Shown: one piece after another, positions 57,176 through 64,000 of the stretch
Layout: every line of letters begins with the position of its first letter
Numbering within the stretch: position 1 is the stretch's first letter
NCBI GenBank assembly: GCA_039000515.1
Contig: JBCFYV010000001.1
Span: 54,546,516-54,610,515, forward strand
Direction: 5' to 3'
From: Timema cristinae
Taxonomy: Eukaryota > Arthropoda > Insecta > Phasmatodea > Timematidae
Length of the DNA stretch: 64,000 nucleotides
Translations under genes and position numbers: made by a program
The notes under the pieces: model-generated
What the model was told of the DNA's origin: nothing
Seen by the model: the letters and a program-made list of their open reading frames with translations, nothing else
Databases searched by the model: none

Positions 57176-57285
57176 TATACTATAGTCTATATACATATAT
57201 ATATATGTATATATACTATAGTCTATATACATATATATATATGTATATATACTATAGTCTATATACATATATATATGTATATAAA
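57176..57285. repeat. Short tandem repeat, three units of about 37 bp
   Basis: TACTATAGTCTATATACATA followed by (TA)nTGTATA is repeated three times. Each unit is itself largely palindromic (TATATAC/GTATATA). Confidence 0.85.
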
Positions 57286-57411
57286 CCTCTATTTTTAATT
57301 AAAAATAATATAGAGATGTATATTATGGACAATTTATCTAAGGTTTTATATTACATTTAAAAAAAATATTATATATATAAAAATTATTATATATATATAT
57401 ATATATATATA

Positions 57412-57488
57412 TTTTGTTCCATTTTTTTCATTGGGAAAGTTAATTATACAGAATCTATCAACTTTTTCCAAAGAAACTTTGTTGAAAA

Positions 57489-57526
<38 letters not shown>

Positions 57527-57604
57527 TTTTTAACAAAGTTTCTTTGGAAAAAGTTGATAGATTCTGTATAATTAACTTTCCCAATGAAAAAAATGGAACA
57601 AAAA
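57412..57604. repeat. Near-perfect palindrome with 78-bp arms and (AT)n loop
   Basis: 57,412-57,490 and 57,524-57,604 are reverse complements with a single visible mismatch (TTGAAAACC against TTTTTAACA side). The loop is (AT)17. Left arm outer end TTTTGTTCC; right arm outer end GGAACAAAA. No coding potential. Confidence 0.95.
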
Positions 57605-57647
57605 ACCTTAACACAGAATTGTTTCCACCGAAAGTTTTAATTTTTCC

Positions 57648-58034
57648 TTAGTCCACGAAGAAGATATCTTCCCTGGTAGGAAATACGTCATCTCTCACCA
57701 TGGGACTCATGAAGGTCTTACCAGAGGGTGAGGAATAGTGAGGGTGGTTGTTGCAGAAGTAGAGGAGGTGTGTGAACGAAGGGCCCGTCAGGGTGTCATA
57801 AAGGAAGGATGCCATGTTGGTAACAGGAGGGGGGGGGGGCACTACTCCATAAGTATGGGGAGGGGGGTGGGGTGAAGAACTGTATACAACCGTCAAGTAA
57901 AACTCTTTAACGATGAGTCGTATTCCACCGGCAGGGACAAAGTAAACGGAGAGGGAGGAAATTTGGAACTTGAAAATGTTGGCAAACCTATTTCCAAGAG
58001 CAAAGTAAAAAATATTAATTATAGTCGACCTCAC
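57648..58034 (-). CDS. Unrecognised ORF, 128 codons (doubtful)
   Basis: GC-richer than the flanks. The protein has a hydrophobic first third, a Pro-rich patch (PHPPPHTYGVVPPPPP) encoded by a G-run on the plus strand, and a C-terminus ending PTREDIFFVD. No domain was recognised. It could be a real exon read into flanking DNA or a chance ORF. No splice sites were assigned. Confidence 0.2.
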   Translation of the reverse strand: MRSTIINIFYFALGNRFANIFKFQISSLSVYFVPAGGIRLIVKEFYLTVVYSSSPHPPPHTYGVVPPPPPVTNMASFLYDTLTGPSFTHLLYFCNNHPHYSSPSGKTFMSPMVRDDVFPTREDIFFVD

Positions 58035-58159
58035 ATTTAGTAGGATTCTCGAGAACTAGAATATTATTTTCATTAAAAAAAAACTTTACAAGTATTGGTT
58101 TATTAGGAGAAAAACATATTTAAAAAATGAACAACCATTATCATTTTTCCTATTTTACA

Positions 58160-58370
58160 TCATGTTCTCTATATTACTACCAATACGGGCTATTCTTATA
58201 TACACTTATGGGGTAGGCATGAGGAAGGAATCATTGAGAGGAAGTATTTCACCATTTGCGTGGACGGAGAGTGGGAAGCCACTTATAAAACATCAGCTTG
58301 ATATACCCAGCAGGGCGTCTAACCCCGAGTATGCCTGATGAGTTAGACTGAAGCATTAATCCATATACTC
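58160..58370 (-). mobile_element. SINE family B copy
   Basis: TATTACTACCAATACGGGC tail, GGCATGAGGAAGGAATC, ATTTGCGTGGACGGAGAG body and GATGAGTTAGACTGAAGC head. Confidence 0.7.
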
Positions 58371-58379
58371 CCTTTCCTA

Positions 58380-59545
58380 CTGTTGACAGCGAACATATTT
58401 TATTACCAATCCACTTCATCAAATTTTATAAAATGTTCTTGGTAGTTTGCATACTTAATTACAATCCCATATTTATATATTTTACCTGTCATAATTCATA
58501 ACCAATCTCTTTTTCTTCATACTTGTTTTTGAGTTTATCTTTGGTTTTAAAATACTATAAATGCCTAAAAGATATGCCAAAATTCAAATAAATCAACTAT
58601 CTAAGATGTTAAATATTAATGGGTTGATACATACTATATACGGTGGGTGAGTTATAATTTAGTTACACATTAAATTAAGTGTCTGGGTGTCGAAACTATT
58701 AACATATTTAAATCATGTGTTATTTAAAAGTACGTGTTAGTTTTGTTTTGATAAAACTGAGTTTAGTTTCCAATACAATAATTATTAAATAGGAAATTGT
58801 ACTTTTCATTATAAGTATAAGATATTTTATGGTGATTAGCATTGCTGAAAGCTAAAACTATTTGAATAAGAGTTTTTTAGATCTAAGTGTAATTATATTT
58901 TAAAGTGCCTGTATACCTGTACGGTTTTAGGTATCCATCTTGCAATATACTAAATTTCTGGATGGAAAAGGAGATTAGAATCTCAATCGATTTCACTAGT
59001 ATTCCTATCATATTTCCCCCAATAATGAGGGTGCAATTTATTTAACAATCCTCCCTTATCTCTCTTTCCATTTAGAACAAGCCGCTAATAATCCTCAAAT
59101 ATAAAAGAACAAAGGATTCCTGGTCTAGGCTATTCCAGCATGGACTTAAATAAATAGCATGTGTTGCAAAATATTATATTGGGTATAATGTGATATGTGG
59201 ACTTTCCGATGATTACATATACATATTCCTAAGAAAATATTCTATGGATAAACATATTATAGACTAGGCCTATATGTTGACATTCTCTTTAACAAAAGCA
59301 TTCATTGACATTTTAGAATAAAAATTAATTTTTGATTTGCTAAAAGCTTTATTGAAATACTTTTATTCTTTGGGACCACTCTTGCACACTTCACAGATAT
59401 TCAAAGGGATTTAGATCTTGATTCAATATTGCTAAAGGCCCTTTAGTGTCAAACGGTGGACGTTTTATAACCGTAGGCCAAATGATTCCAAAGTAACTTA
59501 TTTTGCTTTGGCTAGTTCACTTCAACAGCTTCAATGATCATGATC
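58380..59545. other. AT-rich DNA, nothing recognised
   Basis: No repeat match noted. Confidence 0.4.
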
Positions 59546-59550
59546 ATGTA

Positions 59551-59622
59551 AATCATATTCTGAAAATTGAAAAATGACACCTGGACACGGGAATCGAAGC
59601 TTCGGCTATCTGATTCATTAAT
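59551..59622. mobile_element. SINE family G inverted fragment pair
   Basis: 59,551-59,592 is the G element junction in reverse (CATATTCTGAAAATTG...CACCTGGACACGG). 59,594-59,622 is the G 3' end in forward orientation (AGCTTCGGCTATCTGATTC). The middle has been lost. Confidence 0.6.
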
Positions 59623-59689
59623 ATATGCAATCCCGTACAGTTATAATATAATTGTCAATTGGCTTAAATACATTGCCAACTACCGAGTT

Positions 59690-59990
59690 GCAGGTGGCTG
59701 TGTTGTCTGATGGCTGTGATCTTATATAATCACATGTTTATAAGCTGACAACTTCCGCACATCCATCAAAGACTCTGCCTTAAAATAGGAGTGAAGAATG
59801 ACCATGATCACGGGACGAATCCTGGATAGCTCAGTGGTAAGAGCATTGGCGTACTAAGCCAAAGGTCCCAGGTTTAATTCCCTTGTCCAGGTGTCATTTT
59901 TCAATTTTCAGAATATGATATCTAAGTGGTGCTTGCCTCACTAAAATGCATAAATGATAGCTTCGGCTATCTGATTCATTAATAATCATG
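59690..59990 (+). mobile_element. SINE family G, best copy
   Basis: tRNA-like module at 59,821-59,891: acceptor ends CCTGGAT/GTCCAGG pair fully (one wobble), D arm GCTC...GAGC, anticodon stem TTGGC/GCCAA with loop GTACTAA, B-box-like GGTTTAATTCC. The T stem is broken and position 9 is missing, so a working tRNA is unlikely. The body TTTTCAGAATATGATATC follows, with terminal hairpin GATAGC-TTCG-GCTATC. About 100 bp upstream is also shared with 54.4 kb. Confidence 0.75.
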
Positions 59991-59999
59991 TTTGTTTCA

Positions 60000-60840
60000 G
60001 TTCCTCAGAAAGATTCACAATAACGTCTGCTTATTTCTCTTTCTCTTTGTTTCACTAAATAATTATTCATCCTTGATGTATTGACTAGTCACTTTCAATC
60101 GCTGAAACTTGATATAGAAGAAGCTAAAGCCAACATTGACTCATTAAAGTTGTTTAAGAGAAATTTGAATGGTTTTTAACATTTATTTGGTGTTGTTTGG
60201 AATCCATTTACTCTTTTGGTTGACAAACATTTGTTATAAGATAAAAATTTATACTGAACATTCCTTAAAAATTCATTGATATAAACAGCATTTGACGTAA
60301 TTATTTAAGCTTATTTAGATGTAAGTAATAAATAATTAAAATTTCAAGATATATTTCACTGTATCTGATATGGAAACTCAAATGTTAGATAAGATCATGT
60401 TGTTTTTAAAATGAACAGAATTATTTGCAAAACCAATGGATTTAAGCCTACTTATAAAGGATAACAAATTTATCGAATATATTAATTTACTTATATATCC
60501 TTTCTAAGGGTGACTGATTATTAACTATAATATTTGGTTGTTAAAATCTCATTCCAAAGAGGCCTTAATGCTTTAAAATACACATTTGGCAACAATTTAA
60601 TATTGTATTATTATTAATTATAATGCTGATGAATGAACCTAAACAATAATTTAAACATAATTTAATATTAAATTACCAAATAATGTACCCTTAGTTTATC
60701 ATGAGAGGTAGAATTATACCTTGATGAATTACACTTTTACCCTTTCTTATAATATACATGATACTATAATCAGTCAACGTAGGTAATGCAAATGGGAGTG
60801 TTTAATCAATATATTACTCTTTAATTCCCTTAAATAATAT
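60000..60840. other. AT-rich DNA, nothing recognised
   Basis: No repeat match noted. Confidence 0.4.
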
Positions 60841-60844
60841 TTTT

Positions 60845-60962
60845 TATACTCATCCCCCAATTTAAAATGGGTAAATTCCTTCTTAAATATACCTTACTCA
60901 CCCCTACACAGTTAGTAAAATTAAATGCAGATAACTCAGACGATAGTAGGACTAGAATGGAG
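60845..60962 (+). repeat. Degenerate SINE family B 3' part
   Basis: CTCACCCCTACACAGTTAG and AACTCAGACGATAGTAGG only. Confidence 0.35.
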
Positions 60963-60969
60963 CATGAAA

Positions 60970-61570
60970 TAAAATTCCTATTTATAAAATATATTCTATT
61001 TACAATTTAAGTGTTTAGTCGTCAATAGGTCCGTGGCCTCATCCAAATCTACTCTTCCGGCATTTCCCATGAACAGACAGATATATATATATATATATAT
61101 GAATAAATTCTCATATTTTGAACTATATTTATTTTTATGTTCTATTAATAACTACTTGGTTTGAATTAAATTTATATATCAAAATAATGAGTAAGAAAAT
61201 ATAATAAAAGCTGTTTCACACTAATTTTTACCTTGATCTCTAGAAGAGTGTCAGTAAGGAGAGTTAAAAAGGAGATGTCGGAACCAAATGGGGAATAGTG
61301 GTAAATCTTTGAAGGGTGAGAGATAAACGGAAAGGGATGAGAAGGGCACAGGAACTAGTATCTTAAAACCACATGGTCAAATGGGAATCCCATGATAAGG
61401 AATGATACAGAAAGATTTTCATTGAAAGAGCCTTTTAGAAAATACAAACACATTTTTGCGACTAAAATGAATAAAGTTTTACTATTTTTTAATGTTATTT
61501 CATATGTATTGATTACATCAAAAGTACAACACCAAAACATGACTTAACGTATGAATACATTAAAGCTTTT
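60970..61570. other. AT-rich DNA with (AT)10
   Basis: A (TA)n run at 61,080-61,100. Nothing else recognised. Confidence 0.45.
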
Positions 61571-61571
61571 A

Positions 61572-61843
61572 TGTACCACGTCACACTACCCGTTTGGATT
61601 GTACGCTTATGAACTAATTTGGCTAATGTTCTAGGGATGAGGAAAGCTATATTTAGAATAAATGTACCCACATTTGCGTGAAGGGAAATTGGAAAACTAT
61701 TTAGGGAAAACCCCCCTCAGTACACCCCAACAGGGATTTAAACCTCGATCTTCCTATCATCGGCAGTTATACCTTATATGAAAAGAATGACGCAGGGATG
61801 AGAACGTGACGCCTTAGACCATGCAGCCACCGAAGTGGGTTAC
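61572..61843 (-). mobile_element. SINE family B, near full length
   Basis: Best view of the family B plan: tail ACCACGTCACACTACCCG, GGGATGAGGAAAGCTATATT, CCCACATTTGCGTGAAGGG, CCCTCAGTACACCCCAACAG, reversed B box GGGATTTAAACCTCG, then GTGACGCCTTAGACCATGC and AGCCACCGAAGTGG. The head has a ~25-nt insertion. Confidence 0.85.
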
Positions 61844-62099
61844 GTGAAAGTAGATCTACCGATTTTCCTAAATTTTCAATAAGGCTCTTTATAAGAAAAT
61901 TTGACTGGTCACCTGTAAGTTTGAGGAAAGAGGATATGAGTCTCCGAAGAAGGAAGGAAGAGGGAATTTTTTCCGTCCTGAATATGGGATTGTTCTCGGA
62001 TGGGCTCTAAGGCGTCTGCGAGGAGGAGAAAGAGGGGGTTTAAAGATGGAGGAATTATCAGAGGAGACACTTAAGCCCTTACACAAGGAAGGAAAAAAA

Positions 62100-62182
62100 G
62101 TGAGGACTACGATGATGATGATGATGATGATGATGATGATAATAATAATAATAATTATTATTATTATTATTATTATTATTAC
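62100..62182. repeat. Compound trinucleotide microsatellite
   Basis: (GAT)n then (AAT)n then (ATT)n. The poly-Met/Ile ORFs across it are artefacts. Confidence 0.95.
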
Positions 62183-62217
62183 AAGTGAGATGACTTTAGG
62201 GGAGAAAGAGAATAAAT

Positions 62218-62345
62218 TATGCTCTACGCGTTTTTCACGAGACGACGCATCCAGCCAGGAGCGTCGCGGTGCTGTGACGCGTCGTTGGCCGGGGAAAGAG
62301 CGACGCGACTCAAATTCTCCTTCCCCCTTCCCATGTTTCTGGTCC
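62218..62345. other. CpG-rich patch
   Basis: Dense CG dinucleotides (ACGCGTTTTTCACGAGACG, GCGTCGCGGTGCTGTGACG and CGTCGTTGGCCGGGG) in otherwise AT-rich DNA. ACGCG recurs four times or more. No repeat match and no convincing frame, because both strands' ORFs run through the microsatellite. Confidence 0.4.
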
Positions 62346-62662
62346 CCTTCGTGAAATGTTGAGATAGGAGGGCTAGATGTAACTTCTGTAGGCCCCCACA
62401 GAGACTTAACTTTGCGGCACAGCTTTGTTTCGTTGCTGTTGTTTGTTTTACTTGTTGTTGTTGTTCCCACGGAACAGCTTTAACTCCAACGGTTCATCCG
62501 AACTCACATGTATACATTGTTAGAAAAAAAAAAGAGGATGATTGAATTAGTTTATTACAAACACTTCAAACAAAAAAAAGTAGGTATTATCAAATTACGG
62601 GTGTGGCTTAACATTCTGGTAAATTAACTACGTTTTCAACTAAATGTTTTCTGTCCGTTTTT

Positions 62663-62760
62663 ACACCGTCTTACTACCCGCTCGGGTTGTGAGTGTTTTA
62701 ACTACACTAATGAGTTATAGAGGGAAATGTTACAATATTAGCGTGAATATAGAGACATGT
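62663..62760 (-). repeat. SINE family B tail-side fragment
   Basis: ACACCGTCTTACTACCCGCTC with intact inner stem and ACTACACTAATGAGTTATAG. The rest is lost. Confidence 0.6.
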
Positions 62761-63029
62761 GGCAGTGGACCTAAAATTATAAGACCTAAAGTCACAAATC
62801 CTTAACTAAATTTATGAAATAAATTCAGCCGGGCTCAAAGACCTCCTCATATTTCTCTCAACAGAAAACAAGATTTGATGTTAATGATTTGTAGTACACG
62901 TGCCAGGCGATGCAGGAAAAATATTCATATTCAGGGAATTAAACTTTAGGTAAGAAAAAGCTGGTGATTTTTTTACAATTATTATAGCAAAACATTTGTT
63001 TGGCCAAAATAAATAATTGCTTCGGTACA

Positions 63030-63215
63030 AACATAGAGTTTATTTTTATTCATACTGTGAGATCGACAGATGAATATATGTCATGACCATAGCGGAATTA
63101 GATGAGAAACATTTTAAATTAAGAGAAAAAGTTGTCATTAAATCCCAGGATATCCTTTACGGATATTCAAGAAGCTTCGATTTCACTGTGTGAAGAAAAC
63201 TAGGAAAGGATGAAA
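63030..63215. mobile_element. MITE-like palindromic element L, copy 2
   Basis: Reverse complement of the element at 1-214: ATATATGTCATGACCATAG, GATGAGAAACATTTTAAATT, AGTTGTCATTAAATCCCAGG and GGATATTCAAGAAGCTTCG then GTGTGAAGAAAA, in order. Its own arms are more diverged than those of copy 1. Confidence 0.65.
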
Positions 63216-63219
63216 TTTA

Positions 63220-64000
63220 AACAGATGCTCTTGCGTTCATCTGAAGACTGGCTTGGAAAACCATATTTAAGATATAAAAGTGGAAAACTACCCCATTGCT
63301 TTAATATTTTAGCTAGAAATGCCCTTCTAACACGCTACCGGTGTGTGGTTTGTCTATTATTTCTTGTGTGCATAATGCATGCTAATAATTATTGTAAACA
63401 AAGGTTGCCACGCTCAATAAGTCGACCCATGAAATCTCTATACATTCCTCAGTTTTATAAGCAAGGCTAGGATTTGGATGACATACCATTTTATTTCGCC
63501 ACATCACAGAATATGCGCATGCATTCGTACATTCTATTCATTATCTCCTTTTTGCGGAAATCTTTTTTGTTCATTTTGGATTTTTAGGCCATGTTTTCTT
63601 GGTTTGCGTCCTTTTTGGGTCTTTTTTTAGTTTTAGGCATTTATGATGAATAAGTATATTTAAAAAATTCTATCTATATTTTATAAATGCATCAATACTC
63701 AATCATACCTTTTACAACACACAGTAGTCGGAATAAAAATATAATGAGGGCATTGAACTTTCTATTCTCCTGGCTTATAACGTTGGAAATGTACAGTATA
63801 TTTACAGTGAGATATTGCAAATATTAAACTAGAGTTGGTTGCTTTGGCAGGGGACAGCCATATTTTCTGAACAGGTATTTGTAAATCACTTTTATACTTA
63901 GAAAAATGCCACAGTTAAGTTATTAAAGGCTTTTCATTGCCTTTATAAGATTTAGTTTTCTTTTGTAATGTTCATGTTGGATGTAGTCGTGTACAAATTT
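63220..64000. other. Unassigned stretch to window end
   Basis: An 86-codon ORF at 63,210 has no recognisable family. Otherwise AT-rich. Confidence 0.35.

Noticed and set aside
61889..62470. 193-codon minus-strand ORF
   Set aside because: It depends on reading through a compound trinucleotide microsatellite as poly-Ile and has no recognisable domain.

Overview
The window is eukaryotic, non-coding and repeat-dominated. It is AT-rich, carries no chain of bacterial-type ORFs, no rRNA and no convincing intact tRNA, and is full of tRNA-headed SINEs, an LTR retrotransposon, LINE remnants, MITE-like inverted repeats and microsatellites. Runs of the pentamer CCTAA/TTAGG inside a minisatellite at 52.2-52.6 kb fit an arthropod; that is an inference from telomere-type sequence and does not fix the species. 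No complete host gene is visible. The window is best read as an intergenic or long-intron stretch with at most a few doubtful exons or promoter-like islands.

Layout. 0-6 kb: a palindromic MITE-like element (L), a 142-bp tandem repeat with a foldback end, a second inverted-repeat element, a CCAAT-bearing repeat (D) just upstream of a possible short first exon, and a duplicated GC-richer block. 6-16 kb: SINE families A and B in both orientations, with a second D copy. 14.7-15.1 kb, 16.98-17.3 kb and 20.65-21.0 kb are GC-richer islands with transcription-factor-like motifs. 21,422-28,122 is one LTR retrotransposon on the minus strand: two near-identical ~890-bp LTRs, a 4-bp target duplication, a 591-codon gag, a protease remnant, and 2.7 kb of non-coding DNA where pol would be. 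28.7-33.2 kb: truncated SINEs with target duplications, an inverted duplicated repeat and an extreme AT domain. 35.9-37.5 kb: a LINE ORF 3' end in which a 103-bp segment has been tandemly amplified about 12-fold. 38-62 kb: more SINEs (one nested in another), a TIR-bearing MITE, a purine/G-rich tract, a possible Helitron-like piece, the telomere-like 75-bp array, a ~440-bp TATG microsatellite, a near-perfect 78-bp-arm palindrome and a second SINE type (G) with inverted dimers. A second L copy lies at 63.0-63.2 kb.

How the parts work together. The clearest system is a retroposon network. SINE families A and B have different tRNA-like heads and bodies but share the same roughly 38-nt 3' tail, which can fold as two nested stems and ends in a short TAA or A repeat. 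Seven A-family inserts and one B-family insert have exact 10-14 bp target duplications. One of these inserts (29,642-29,701) is nothing but that tail. A LINE-like 3' end found twice (family J) ends in a similar TAAGAC...TAATAAT sequence and is a candidate donor of the enzyme. The LTR element is a gag-only non-autonomous element that would need a partner's pol.
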